64,000 nucleotides of DNA, taken from contig CAZMUM010000018.1 in the NCBI GenBank assembly GCA_964569385.1, forward strand, positions 28,415 to 92,414. Reading direction: 5' to 3'. How positions within the stretch are numbered: position 1 is the stretch's first letter; each line of letters begins with the position of its first letter. The notes beneath the pieces were generated by a model that had not been told where the DNA came from, did no database searches, and saw nothing but the letters and a program-made list of their open reading frames with translations. The translations under genes were made by a program, and so were the position numbers. Positions 41,148-50,535 of the stretch are shown one piece after another. This DNA is from JAADHX01 sp964569385 (GTDB lineage Bacteria > Actinomycetota > Acidimicrobiia > Acidimicrobiales > Poriferisodalaceae).

Positions 41148-42464
41148 TCATCCACGGGGTATCGCTCGAACACCAGTAATCATGACATCTACGAGGCTGT
41201 ACCGAGCGGTGGCATCGATGCGTCTGATAGTCGCGCTATCGACGTCGGCCCGCACCAGGCTCGATGAGCCCGTGTCGAGGTCGACCAGGTAGAGGTCGCC
41301 ACCGGCATCGCAGTTGGCGTCGTAGGCCATGACCGCGAGAGTCGATTCGGTGGTGAATCCGACCGGGCGTATCGACAGATTGGGTAACACCGCGGTGGCG
41401 TATCCACGGGATTCGAGATCGAGCCATTCGATGGTGGAACCCGACTCGCATGTTCCCTCGGCGATAGCGGCGCGGGTTCCGTCGCTGTTGAGAACCAGCC
41501 CGTTCAACGGAACTACGGCTTCGTGAAGGGTCGTAGCGTCTTGTTCATCTGACGAGGACAGAAATAGTTCGTCCTCGCCGGCTTCGTTCGGGATGGCCTC
41601 AGTAGCTGCGGCCAGATCCACGAGATGCACGTGACCCGTGCCATCAGCATGGGTAGCAACAAATACGATCTTGGAGCCGTCGGTGGTGACGTTTAGATCG
41701 GTGAGCGTCGCGTCGTCGGAAACGACGAGCGGAACACCATCGAGGCCCTCGGCGTCCGAGACGTAGATCGACGATCCACCAAGGACGGGGCCGGCCGTCA
41801 CGGTCAACAAGTGCACACCATCGGGGTGGTAGACAACCTCGCTGACTGGAACACCCAGTTCGAGAGTTCGTAATTGTTCGCCATCGATGCGCGACTTCTG
41901 AATCGAGCCATCAGCAACCCACACGTAGTTGAAGCCCGTCGGTCTTGAGAACGCAGCCGAACGCCTTGGCACGCTGTCGGATTCCTTGCCATCGTTGGCG
42001 ACGGTCATAATCGAGCCGTCTACGAACAGCACTTTGTCGGCTTGGGCACCCCAGGTTACGATTTCGATTCCATCGTCGACGACGAGCAGGCACTCGAACT
42101 CGCCATCGAAACCAACACTAAATAATCCACTGTCGGCCGTAAATGTGAGCTCGGCCGACAAGACTGGAATCACGAGGTCGCGATTGCACAACTCGGGCAG
42201 CAGAGGCTGATCAGGTTCGGCCTCGCTGGTCGTTGACGTTGTCGTGTCCTGGGGTTGAGTCGAGCCCGCGGACGTTTCATCGCTTGATGAGGTTGTTGAG
42301 TCGGCAGTCTCGCCAGGTGCGGACTCCGCATCAGAGCCATTGGCACTCGATGAGTCGTCCGAGAGTTGGATCGTGGTTCCAGCAGGATCGGCGCCGTCAT
42401 CGGATAGTCCACACGAGGCGGCTAGGAGGACTGATGCCGCCAGAACAATAACGAGACGGCGCAT
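41148..42464 (-). CDS. Lipoprotein with TolB-like beta-propeller (438 aa)
   Basis: The signal peptide MRRLVIVLAASVLLAASC places a lipidation Cys at residue 18. A Ser/Thr/Glu-rich linker precedes a domain with repeated blades (YHPDGVHLLTVTAG, VTTDGSKIVFVATHADG, LNSDGTRAAIAEG) as in TolB/WD40-like propellers. The ATG at 42464 starts the signal peptide; a longer frame to 42512 is not needed. Its stop codon directly abuts that of the AAA gene. It sits 71 bases after the proB stop on the same strand. Function unknown. Confidence 0.75.
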   Translation of the reverse strand: MRRLVIVLAASVLLAASCGLSDDGADPAGTTIQLSDDSSSANGSDAESAPGETADSTTSSSDETSAGSTQPQDTTTSTTSEAEPDQPLLPELCNRDLVIPVLSAELTFTADSGLFSVGFDGEFECLLVVDDGIEIVTWGAQADKVLFVDGSIMTVANDGKESDSVPRRSAAFSRPTGFNYVWVADGSIQKSRIDGEQLRTLELGVPVSEVVYHPDGVHLLTVTAGPVLGGSSIYVSDAEGLDGVPLVVSDDATLTDLNVTTDGSKIVFVATHADGTGHVHLVDLAAATEAIPNEAGEDELFLSSSDEQDATTLHEAVVPLNGLVLNSDGTRAAIAEGTCESGSTIEWLDLESRGYATAVLPNLSIRPVGFTTESTLAVMAYDANCDAGGDLYLVDLDTGSSSLVRADVDSATIRRIDATARYSLVDVMITGVRAIPRG

Positions 42465-42535
42465 GTGTCCATCAACAACCTTCGACATGACCGGTATTTT
42501 GACAGAAACCACGGACCTAGAAGCGTCGGATCGAG

Positions 42536-43648
42536 CTAGTGGTCAACGAGCACAACCAGATCGTCGCGGTGCACGGTTTCGTGCACAAACCCGTCGGGCA
42601 AAGCGTCGGTGCGAAGCCCTATGACCGACCGAAGTAGGTCGGCCGACGCCCTAACAATTCCTTTGCCGAAAACCTCGCCAGTCTCATCGGCTATCTCGAC
42701 TGCGGCGTCGCTGGCAAACTCGCCGATGACCTCTCTCACACCTGCCGGTAGTAGCGACCGCGCCCCTCCAGTTAGCGCCGTTCTGGCGCCGGCATCGACA
42801 ACGATTCGACCCTCGGAATGAACCGCAAATGCGATCCACAGCTTGCGGGCTTGGAGCTTTCGGTCGCGAGGTTGAACTACAGTTCCGACACCAGGGCGAC
42901 CCTCAATCGCATCGGCCACTACCCCCGGACGAGATGCACCGGCTATAACCGCGCGTACTCCGGACCATGTGGCCATCTTTGCCGCCGCCAACTTTGAAGA
43001 CATACCACCGCTGCCCTTCTCGCTGGCGCCTCCAGCGACCGCCTCAAGGTCGCGGTCGATTTCGAACACCTCTTCTATGAGCGAGGCGTCTGGATTTCGG
43101 CGGGGATCGGCGGTAAGGAGGCCTGGAGCGTCGGTTAACAGCACCAACAAGTCGGCATCGATCAGGTTGGCCACGAGCGCCGCAAGTCGGTCGTTGTCGC
43201 CGAATCGAAACTCGTCGTCGGCGATCGCGTCGTTCTCGTTGATGATAGGAACCACCCCCATCTCGAGCAATCGTCCGATCGTGCTGCGCGCGTGCAGGTA
43301 TTGCTTCCTCACCATGAAGTCGAGGGGAGCTAGCAGCGCTTGGCCCATGATTACGCCGTATCGATCGAGAAGCTCGCGAAATACCCGCATGAGCTCGACC
43401 TGGCCAACAGCCGAAACAGCTTGCAAGGTTCGGACATCGGACGGACGGGGAATTCCGAGCACCTGAATGCCAGCAGTCACCGCTCCAGAAGTAACAATTA
43501 CCACTTGATGACCGCTGCGGCGAGCATTCACTACTTCGGTGCACAACTTATCGATGGCAAGGGTGTCGACTTCGCCGTCGGTGCCGGTAATCGACGAAGT
43601 GCCGATCTTCACGACGACCTTTAGCGGTCGGTCGGGCAATGACGTCAT
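42536..43648 (-). CDS. proB: Glutamate 5-kinase with PUA domain (370 aa)
   Basis: The amino-acid kinase domain has KVVVKIGTSSIT, VTSGAVTAG, PIINENDAI and GTGGMSSK-like GSGGMSSKLAAAK. A C-terminal PUA domain (about 280-365, GRIVVDAGARTALT) follows. It phosphorylates glutamate in the first proline step and is usually feedback-inhibited by proline. The start overlaps the obgE stop (ATGA), placing it at the end of the rplU-rpmA-obgE-proB run. Confidence 0.96.
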   Translation of the reverse strand: MTSLPDRPLKVVVKIGTSSITGTDGEVDTLAIDKLCTEVVNARRSGHQVVIVTSGAVTAGIQVLGIPRPSDVRTLQAVSAVGQVELMRVFRELLDRYGVIMGQALLAPLDFMVRKQYLHARSTIGRLLEMGVVPIINENDAIADDEFRFGDNDRLAALVANLIDADLLVLLTDAPGLLTADPRRNPDASLIEEVFEIDRDLEAVAGGASEKGSGGMSSKLAAAKMATWSGVRAVIAGASRPGVVADAIEGRPGVGTVVQPRDRKLQARKLWIAFAVHSEGRIVVDAGARTALTGGARSLLPAGVREVIGEFASDAAVEIADETGEVFGKGIVRASADLLRSVIGLRTDALPDGFVHETVHRDDLVVLVDH

Positions 43649-44880
43649 TGATCGGACTCGTATTCGAACTCGAAATCTCCGATGATGACCGTGTGACCAT
43701 CCTTGGCTCCGGCCCTAGCCAACGCTCGGTTGACCCCGAGTTCGGCCAGCCGATGCTGAGCATAGGCCAATGCATCTGGGTCGTTTAGATCCGATAGCTG
43801 CACTGCCCTCCTGGCCTCGCGGCCCAGTACCTCAAAGGCGCCATTGTCGTGCCTGTCGATCTGCACACCTTCAGGTTCGGGGCGATGCACCACAAACCCG
43901 GTGCCGGGGAGCTGCTCAGACTCTCGGGCTTGAGACACCTGCTCAAGAAGCTGTTCGACCACGACATCAACTCCGGCGCCGGTGACCGAACTCATAGACA
44001 GACCATCCCAAGCCAGTTGTCCATAGTCGAGCTTGGTACCGACAGTCATTCGGGGTCGTTCAAGTAACTCCGGACGATAGGCGCCCAACTCGGCCAACAA
44101 CGCATGCTCCTGATCGGCCGGCGACCGCTCGTCAATCGCAGCGAGGTCAACGAGGATGAGCAGCACCCTGGCCCGCTCGACATGGCGCAAGAATTGATGC
44201 CCGAGACCACGACCTTGCGCCGCTCCGTCGATGAGGCCAGGAATATCGGCAACGATCATCTCTCGCTCACCCCTCCTGACGACGCCAAGATTGGGCACCA
44301 ACGTGGTGAAGGGGTAGTCGGCGATCTTAGGTTTGGCGGCCGAGATTCTAGAGATGAAAGTGCTCTTGCCTGCGTTTGGGAATCCGACCAGAGCTACGTC
44401 GGCGACCAGGCGAAGCTCGATACTGAACCAGAGTTCTTGGCCGACCTCGCCTTGTTCGGCGAACGCCGGAGCGCGCCGCCGATTCGATAAGAACTTGGCG
44501 TTTCCGCGCCCACCTCGGCCGCCCTCGGCGGCTAACCAGCGATCGCCGGCATTGACGAGGTCGGCAATCACTTCGCCGCTTCGGTCGCGAATGACGGTCC
44601 CTTCGGGAACCGATGCCATGAGATCTTGGCCGCCCCTGCCGTGCTTCTTTTTGCCGCCGCCGTGAGTGCCGTCGTCGGCCCGCCGGAACGGGAAATCTCG
44701 GAAAGCCAGCAGCGAAGAGACGTTGCGATCAGCAACCAGCCAGACATCGCCGCCGGACCCGCCGTCGCCGCCATCGGGACCGCCCTTAGGTGTGTGAGCT
44801 TCGCGTCTAAACGCGACGCAACCCGCACCGCCATCGCCGCCTTTGACGTGGATTTGACACTCGTCGACGAAGTCGCCCAT
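43645..44880 (-). CDS. obgE: GTPase ObgE/CgtA (411 aa)
   Basis: The Gly-rich Obg fold (FVDECQIHVKGGDGGAGCVAFRR) leads into the G domain with G1 GFPNAGKST, G3 DIPGLIDGA and later TKLDYGQL, and a C-terminal OCT domain. Obg GTPases work in 50S maturation and stress control. The ATG at 44880 fits the family; a start at 44919 would add an unconserved leader. It lies 63 bases after rpmA. Confidence 0.96.
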   Translation of the reverse strand: MGDFVDECQIHVKGGDGGAGCVAFRREAHTPKGGPDGGDGGSGGDVWLVADRNVSSLLAFRDFPFRRADDGTHGGGKKKHGRGGQDLMASVPEGTVIRDRSGEVIADLVNAGDRWLAAEGGRGGRGNAKFLSNRRRAPAFAEQGEVGQELWFSIELRLVADVALVGFPNAGKSTFISRISAAKPKIADYPFTTLVPNLGVVRRGEREMIVADIPGLIDGAAQGRGLGHQFLRHVERARVLLILVDLAAIDERSPADQEHALLAELGAYRPELLERPRMTVGTKLDYGQLAWDGLSMSSVTGAGVDVVVEQLLEQVSQARESEQLPGTGFVVHRPEPEGVQIDRHDNGAFEVLGREARRAVQLSDLNDPDALAYAQHRLAELGVNRALARAGAKDGHTVIIGDFEFEYESDQ

Positions 44881-44943
44881 GTCGCTATAGTACGCCCGCT
44901 CTCCCCCGCAAAACCCCAAACGGGCTGAAGATGCGCTCGGCGA

Positions 44944-45204
44944 CTAGTTAGTTGAAGCCGCTATTACGTTGACGAGCTTCTTGCCGTGGCGCTTGCCGAA
45001 CTTGACCACACCATTAGCGGTAGCAAACAAGGTGTCGTCGTTACCGCGCATGACGTTGTCGCCAGGATTGATGCGGGTTCCGCGTTGGCGGACGATAATG
45101 CCGCCAGAATTGATGGCTTGGCCGTCATATACCTTGACGCCAAGACGTTGGGAGTTCGAGTCGCGCCCGTTCCGCGTTGAGCCGCCGCCTTTGGTCTTAG
45201 ACAC
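44944..45204 (-). CDS. rpmA: 50S ribosomal protein L27 (86 aa)
   Basis: L27 is recognised by KGGGSTRNGRDSNSQRLGVK, IVRQRGTRINPGDNV and DDTLFATANGVVKF. The N-terminus near the peptidyl-transferase centre begins MSKTKGGGST without the cleavable extension of Firmicutes L27. It lies four bases after the rplU stop. Confidence 0.98.
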   Translation of the reverse strand: MSKTKGGGSTRNGRDSNSQRLGVKVYDGQAINSGGIIVRQRGTRINPGDNVMRGNDDTLFATANGVVKFGKRHGKKLVNVIAASTN

Positions 45205-45208
45205 TAAG

Positions 45209-45520
45209 TCAGCCCCTCGTAATCTCGGTGATTTCGACGCTGGTGTACCGCTGGCGATGACCCCAGCGACGTCGGTTGTTGGTTTTGTTCTTGTAGGTGA
45301 ATCCGTCGATCTTCGGGCCCTTAATTTGGCCCAGTACCCGACCAGTGACCGAAGCTCCGGCTAACTGATCTGGTGTTGCCAAGACGGAATCGCCGTCTTT
45401 AACAAGCACCGGGGTGAAGGTAACGTCGTCGCCTTCGTCGGCGGAGAGCAGATCTACGTTTAGGGTCTGCCCGACCGTGACTTTTTCCTGGCGTCCGCCA
45501 GCGGTGATGACTGCATACAT
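45209..45520 (-). CDS. rplU: 50S ribosomal protein L21 (103 aa)
   Basis: The L21 family signature is complete: MYAVITAGGRQEKVTVGQTL, the GDSVLATP block and KNKTNNRRRWGHRQRYTSVEI. Its ATG lies 23 bases after a strong hairpin that separates it from the RNase E/G gene. Confidence 0.98.
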   Translation of the reverse strand: MYAVITAGGRQEKVTVGQTLNVDLLSADEGDDVTFTPVLVKDGDSVLATPDQLAGASVTGRVLGQIKGPKIDGFTYKNKTNNRRRWGHRQRYTSVEITEITRG

Positions 45521-45542
45521 AAGCGTCCAATGTTAGCCGCGC

Positions 45543-45572
45543 CACGACAATAGTGGCACCGCTATTGTCGTG
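45543..45572. repeat. 11-bp perfect hairpin between rng and rplU
   Basis: CACGACAATAG (45543-45553) and CTATTGTCGTG (45562-45572) pair perfectly around eight bases. On the minus strand the hairpin starts one base after the RNase stop codon and ends about 22 bases before rplU. No U-tract follows, so RNA processing or attenuation is more likely than plain termination. Confidence 0.7.
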
Positions 45573-45573
45573 T

Positions 45574-47730
45574 TTATTCGGGAATTGCTTCTGGCAAGAA
45601 CCTGATACCGCGACCATCGCAGTCGGCGCATCGACATGACACCGACTCGAGCAGCCCTTCGCCGATGCGCTTGCGTGTCATTTCGACAAGGCCAAGGTCG
45701 GTTATGTCGAAGGCCTGTGTGCGCGTCTTGTCGCGAGCGAGAGCGTCGCGGAACACCCGCATGACCTCTTCGCGGTTGGATTTGATCTCCATGTCGACGA
45801 AGTCGATCACGATAATGCCGCCGATGTCGCGCAGACGTAGCTGCTTGGCGATCTCGTCGGCCGCTTCGAGGTTGTTGGAGAACACGGTTGCTTCGAGGTT
45901 GGTCGAACCAACGTTCTTGCCGGTGTTGACGTCGATAACGGTCAGAGCTTCGGTGTGTTCGATGATGAGCGAACCACCCGACGGCAGCCACACCTTGCGA
46001 TCGACCGCCTTGCGGAACTGCTCGCCCACATGGAATCGCTCAAATACCGACAACGACTCGTTCGACCGATCGTGGTACTCGATGCGGTCGGCCAGGGCAG
46101 GAGTGATGGTCTCCATGTAGCTCTTGACCTGTTCGTACAGGGCGCGATCGTCGATGATTACGCCGCGGTACTCCTTTGTGAACTCCTCACGGATAACGCG
46201 TACTGCCATATCGGGCTCGCGGAACAGGATCGAAGGTGTCTTAGCCGAGGTGGCCAGCTTTTCGATCTCCAACCACTGCTGATGCAATCGGGCGACGTCG
46301 CGCTCGATCTCTTCGGCAGTGACATCTTCGGCTGCTGTGCGAACAATGAGACCGTGGCCCTTTGGCTTCACCTTGTCGAGGATGCGGCGAAGGCGGCGGC
46401 GCTCTTTGTCTGACAGTCGCTTCGAAATGCCATAGGTGGAACTGTTGGGGACAAGCACCACGAAGCGACCGGGCAGCGACACCTCGGTGGTAAGCCTTGC
46501 GCCTTTGTGACTAATGGGGTTCTTGGTGACCTGACAAACAATGGTCTGCCGAGCCTTGAGAAGTTGCTCGATGCGGGGACCACCGTTGTTGCGGTGCCGA
46601 CTCTTTCGTCCCTTTGGTTGCGACGGTTTGCCATCGCCTGAATCGACGTCGTCGCGATCGAACGACACATCACCTCGGTACAGGACAGCATTCTTCGGGG
46701 TGCCAATGTCGATGAACGCGGCCTCCATACCTGGCAGCACGTTTTGAACTCGGCCAAGGTAGATGTTGCCGTGAATCTGCGAAACGTCGTCGGCCGGGCG
46801 GCTCACGTAGTGCTCAATGAGCGTGCGGCCTTCTAGCACTGCTATGTGAGTTACTTCGCCCTCGACGTGGACCACCATCTGGTAACGCCCGACCGGGCGA
46901 CCTTTGTGTTCTTGGCCCCGGCGCTTTTCAAGAGCAGCGTCGTCGAGTTGCACCGGACGTTCGTCGATGAGATTGGCTTCGACTGGGTTAACCGGCTGGC
47001 GTTGACCGCCACCCGAGTTGTTACGGCCTTTGCCTTTTCGTTGACTGTTTTGCTGGCCGCCTCTCTGGATTTGGTCGCGTTGCCCGTTCTTGGCGGACTG
47101 GCTCTGATGCTGACCCTCGTTGGCGGCCTTGCCGCGTCCTCGACCGCGACCACCGCGACGGCGCTTACGGTTTGCTCCCTCTGCGCCTGTTCCCTGATCG
47201 GACTCGTTGCCAGCCCCCTCGCTGGACCCGTCGCCGCTTGGCGAGTCGTTGTCCGATCCTGCGTCGGACTCACCAGCGCGACGACTATCGCCGATCCTCG
47301 GTTTGGCCAATGGCTTAGGTAGCGAGGCCGCAGCATCGGCAGCAGTCGACTGAGAAGCACTTGTCGATCCGGCACCGCCAGCCCCAACCCGTCTTGTCCG
47401 CTTTCGAGTCGGGGCCGACATCTTCTCTGGATTCTTAGGCGGTTTGTCTTTGGCGGCCTTGGCTCGAACCGTTGTCGGCGCTTGGGCCTTCGGCGAGTCT
47501 GCACCGGTAGCAATCCGTCGCGTTCGTTTCGTGGCCGACTTCGGTGGCCCGTTGGCGCTATCAGTGAATTTTGAAGCGTCGGATTTCGGAACTTCGGATT
47601 TGGTTGGTTCTGGGTTGGTGGCTAGCCGACGTTTACGCCGAACTGTTGGGCCTGAGCCGCTGTTCGTGGTGCTGTCGGTTTTGGTCGTGTTGTCGTCGGC
47701 AAGTTGCCGACTGTCGGGGCTGTCTGTCAC
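45574..47730 (-). CDS. rng: Ribonuclease E/G family protein (718 aa)
   Basis: The C-terminal 450 residues are the Rne/Rng catalytic part: an S1 domain (GNIYLGRVQNVLPGMEAAFI), the 5'-sensor and RNase H-like folds, active-site Asp blocks TVIDVNTGKN and IIVIDFVDMEIKS, and the zinc-link Cys motif CRCADCDGRG near the end. The N-terminal 250 residues are low-complexity, rich in Ser/Lys/Arg/Gly, with KRKRRLATNP-like repeats (RRIATGADSP, RRVGAGGAGS), a likely disordered RNA-binding or scaffold arm as in actinobacterial RNase E. The GTG start follows AAGGGA. Confidence 0.94.
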   Translation of the reverse strand: MTDSPDSRQLADDNTTKTDSTTNSGSGPTVRRKRRLATNPEPTKSEVPKSDASKFTDSANGPPKSATKRTRRIATGADSPKAQAPTTVRAKAAKDKPPKNPEKMSAPTRKRTRRVGAGGAGSTSASQSTAADAAASLPKPLAKPRIGDSRRAGESDAGSDNDSPSGDGSSEGAGNESDQGTGAEGANRKRRRGGRGRGRGKAANEGQHQSQSAKNGQRDQIQRGGQQNSQRKGKGRNNSGGGQRQPVNPVEANLIDERPVQLDDAALEKRRGQEHKGRPVGRYQMVVHVEGEVTHIAVLEGRTLIEHYVSRPADDVSQIHGNIYLGRVQNVLPGMEAAFIDIGTPKNAVLYRGDVSFDRDDVDSGDGKPSQPKGRKSRHRNNGGPRIEQLLKARQTIVCQVTKNPISHKGARLTTEVSLPGRFVVLVPNSSTYGISKRLSDKERRRLRRILDKVKPKGHGLIVRTAAEDVTAEEIERDVARLHQQWLEIEKLATSAKTPSILFREPDMAVRVIREEFTKEYRGVIIDDRALYEQVKSYMETITPALADRIEYHDRSNESLSVFERFHVGEQFRKAVDRKVWLPSGGSLIIEHTEALTVIDVNTGKNVGSTNLEATVFSNNLEAADEIAKQLRLRDIGGIIVIDFVDMEIKSNREEVMRVFRDALARDKTRTQAFDITDLGLVEMTRKRIGEGLLESVSCRCADCDGRGIRFLPEAIPE

Positions 47731-47745
47731 CCGTGTGTTCCCTTC

Positions 47746-48552
47746 TCATGACGCACGTGCTTGCACGTACGGAGCGGGTGTCGCATTGCACATGAGTGGT
47801 TCGTGTGCCGCGCCTTCCTGCTCAATCAGTTGTTTGATGCGTACCGCCACACCCATTTCGTGGGCGGGGGCCAAGACCGCTACCAGCTCCGAAGGTCGGA
47901 CGACCCTCGGTTTTGACGCTAGCTCGGTCTCGAACTTCACCCCGTATGCGCCGCTATCGATCACACTTAGATGATAGATGGCGGGGCGGATGTCGTCAGT
48001 GCGTTGTTTTCCCTTATGTTGTCTCGTCGTCGGAATCGACGTCGAGTCGAGCAGTTTCGTCACAGCTACGTGCGCAACGGCTTCGTCGAGATCTCGGATC
48101 TCGAAGGTCCATCGGCATCGTGTGACTAGCTCTTGGAGAGAGGCCGTTCGGCCTACTCGAAACTCTATTGCCTGCACTTCGATACCGACCGGTAGTGCGT
48201 CGGTAAGTAGTTCCGGCAGCTCAGCCGCCGTCAGCCGACGACCATTAGCGAGTCCGGCACCATCGAGTTCGTTCGGCGCAGCCGGTGCCGAAACAACGAT
48301 GTCTAGATATTCGCCGACCGACTCATAGCCGGTTGGTAGGGCTAGCCCGAAGCTAACTCTCGGGCGCGGTGTGAAGCCCTCGGTTCTTTCGACCGGCAGG
48401 CCGGTCCGGCGAAAAGCTCGCTCCCACATTCTGGCCACATCGCGATGGCTCGTGAAACGAACCTTTCCGGCTTTCGAATAACGCACCCGCAAGATGTGGA
48501 TTACCCGGTCATGTTTGTTGGCATCGGCGTGCGGGTTAGGCGCGGCTGTCAT
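47746..48552 (-). CDS. TIGR03936/DUF2344 radical-SAM-associated protein (268 aa)
   Basis: The core signature is RVRYSKAGKVRFTSHRDVAR, with ERTEGFTPRPRVSFGLALPTGYES and MGVAVRIKQLIEQEG near the end. The family always accompanies TIGR03960 radical SAM proteins and, as here, RNase E/G. Its start overlaps the TIGR03960 stop (ATGA). An upstream open extension to 48729 lies in that gene. The substrate is unknown; a tRNA or rRNA modification role is inferred from the context. Confidence 0.92.
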   Translation of the reverse strand: MTAAPNPHADANKHDRVIHILRVRYSKAGKVRFTSHRDVARMWERAFRRTGLPVERTEGFTPRPRVSFGLALPTGYESVGEYLDIVVSAPAAPNELDGAGLANGRRLTAAELPELLTDALPVGIEVQAIEFRVGRTASLQELVTRCRWTFEIRDLDEAVAHVAVTKLLDSTSIPTTRQHKGKQRTDDIRPAIYHLSVIDSGAYGVKFETELASKPRVVRPSELVAVLAPAHEMGVAVRIKQLIEQEGAAHEPLMCNATPAPYVQARAS

Positions 48553-50510
48553 GACGGGCCAGATCCGAGAGTGACCGGAACCCAATTGGACCCATCCACA
48601 GCTTGAACAGCAGCGATGTCCTGACCTGTTCCTTGGCTTCCACCCGCTGGCGGCACCGGCGAGGCCACAACATGTTCGACGCCGTACTCGGTGCATGCCC
48701 CACAGTCGTAACAGGGAGTCCACCGACAATCGGGGATGCCATGCCCGGCGAGGCTATCTTGCCAGTCCTGCCACAAAAAATCGTGATGTAAGCCTGCGTG
48801 TATGTGCTGCCACGGAAGGATCTCGTCCTCACGGCGGTGTCTCGTGACATAGAACTCCATCGACAATCCGTTGGCAGCCATAGCGTCGTACCAGAGGTCG
48901 AGGTTGAAGTGTTCGCCCCATTCTTGGAACACACCGCCGTGGCGCCAAACGTGCTCGATCACTCGACCAAGTCGCCTGTCGCCTCGACTCACCAAACCCT
49001 CGACAACCGATGCTTTGGCGTCGTGCCATTTGAGGTTCACCCGCGGATTGCGACGAGTGGCCTCGCGCACCAGACCAATCTTGCGACTGAGCTCCTCGGC
49101 CGAGTTCTGACCAAACCATTGAAACGGCGTGTGAGCCTTTGGCACGAATCCGCCCAGGGAAACTGTTACCGAAGCCTTCTTGTTGTGCGACTTGCCAATC
49201 TCGACGCAGTTGGCTGCCAGATCGGCGATAGCGACGGTGTCTTCGTCCATTTCGGACGGCAGCCCAGTGAGGAAGTAGAGCTTCATACGCTGCCAGCCCT
49301 GGCTGTAGGCCGACTCGACTGCACCGTAGAGGTCTTCGTCGAGGATCAGTTTGTTGATGATCTGGCGCATTCTCCAAGTGCCGGCTTCCGGGGCGAACGT
49401 GAGCCCGCTGCGGCGCGCGTTCGACACCTTGTCGGCTAGGCCGACGGTGAAAGCGTCGACCCGCAGACTCGGCAAGGAGATGGTGGTATCGCCGCAGGTG
49501 AGAGGGTCGGCGATAGCGGCCGCAACGACACTTTCGATACCGGAGAAATCGGCGGTGCTTAGCGACGTGAGCGTCACTTCGTCGTACCCGGTGCGTCGCA
49601 GCCCACTCGAAATGAGTGAGCTGACCTGCTCGGCTGGGCGTTCGCGTACTGGCCGAGTAATCATGCCGGCTTGGCAGAACCGGCACCCTCTGGTGCAGCC
49701 ACGAAACACCTCGACGTTGAGCCGGTCGTGAACGACCTCAGACAATGGAACGAGCTGGTTCTTGGGGTATGGCCAGTCGGCAAGGTCGGCCACGGTTCGT
49801 TTGTAGACGACCTCAGGAACGTCGGAGAACTTGGGCTCGATTGCCGCGATCTGGTCGCCGTCGTAGGTGACGTCGTAGAGCGACGGGATGTAGCACCCCT
49901 GAATCTGGGCAAGCTCGCGAAGAATTCTCTGACGCGAACCGTTCGGTTTCCCTGACTGTTTCCAACCTTGGAGCACTTGGGAAATATCGCCAACCAACTC
50001 CTCGCCATCACCAAGAGCAACGACATCGACGAAGTCGGCCATTGGTTCTGGGTTGAACGACGCGTGCCCGCCAACCACAACAATGGGGTCAGTGTCGGCG
50101 CGATCCTGTTGACGAAGCGGCACCCCAGCCAAGTCGAGAGATTCGAGAACGTTGGTATAAACAAGCTCGGCGGCCAGATTGAACCCGATGACATCGAAGT
50201 CGCCAACAGCACGATGGGTCTCAAGCGTGAACAGCGGAACGTTGCAAGACCGGAGCTGCGAAGCCATGTCTGGCCATGGCGTGTAGGCCCGCTCGGCAAC
50301 GGCATCGTCGCGTTCGTTCAGTACCTCGCACAAGATCTGAATACCCTGGTTTGGAAGGCCAATTTCGTATGTATCTGGATACATGACAGCCCAAGAGACC
50401 TTGTGGGCACCATGATCGGGCACGACCATGCCATCCTCGAGCCCGATATAGCGCGCTGGCTTCTGAACACGCGGCAAAAGCGGTTCGATTCGAGGCCAAA
50501 GAGTTGTCAC
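48549..50510 (-). CDS. TIGR03960 B12-binding-type radical SAM protein (653 aa)
   Basis: An N-terminal region of the B12-binding type (GMVVPDHGAHKVSWAVMYPD, FNLAAELVYTN, VVVGGHASFNPEP) is followed by a radical SAM domain with the Cys triad in RGCTRGCRFCQAG and an FAPEAGTWRMR segment. A Cys cluster near the C-terminus (CRWTPCYDCGACTEYG) may bind a second cluster. The GTG at 50510 gives the family length. Gene order TIGR03960-TIGR03936-rng is conserved in Actinobacteria. The reaction is unknown. Confidence 0.93.
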   Translation of the reverse strand: MTTLWPRIEPLLPRVQKPARYIGLEDGMVVPDHGAHKVSWAVMYPDTYEIGLPNQGIQILCEVLNERDDAVAERAYTPWPDMASQLRSCNVPLFTLETHRAVGDFDVIGFNLAAELVYTNVLESLDLAGVPLRQQDRADTDPIVVVGGHASFNPEPMADFVDVVALGDGEELVGDISQVLQGWKQSGKPNGSRQRILRELAQIQGCYIPSLYDVTYDGDQIAAIEPKFSDVPEVVYKRTVADLADWPYPKNQLVPLSEVVHDRLNVEVFRGCTRGCRFCQAGMITRPVRERPAEQVSSLISSGLRRTGYDEVTLTSLSTADFSGIESVVAAAIADPLTCGDTTISLPSLRVDAFTVGLADKVSNARRSGLTFAPEAGTWRMRQIINKLILDEDLYGAVESAYSQGWQRMKLYFLTGLPSEMDEDTVAIADLAANCVEIGKSHNKKASVTVSLGGFVPKAHTPFQWFGQNSAEELSRKIGLVREATRRNPRVNLKWHDAKASVVEGLVSRGDRRLGRVIEHVWRHGGVFQEWGEHFNLDLWYDAMAANGLSMEFYVTRHRREDEILPWQHIHAGLHHDFLWQDWQDSLAGHGIPDCRWTPCYDCGACTEYGVEHVVASPVPPAGGSQGTGQDIAAVQAVDGSNWVPVTLGSGPS

Positions 50511-50535
50511 AGACCCGTAATGCTATCTTCATTTG

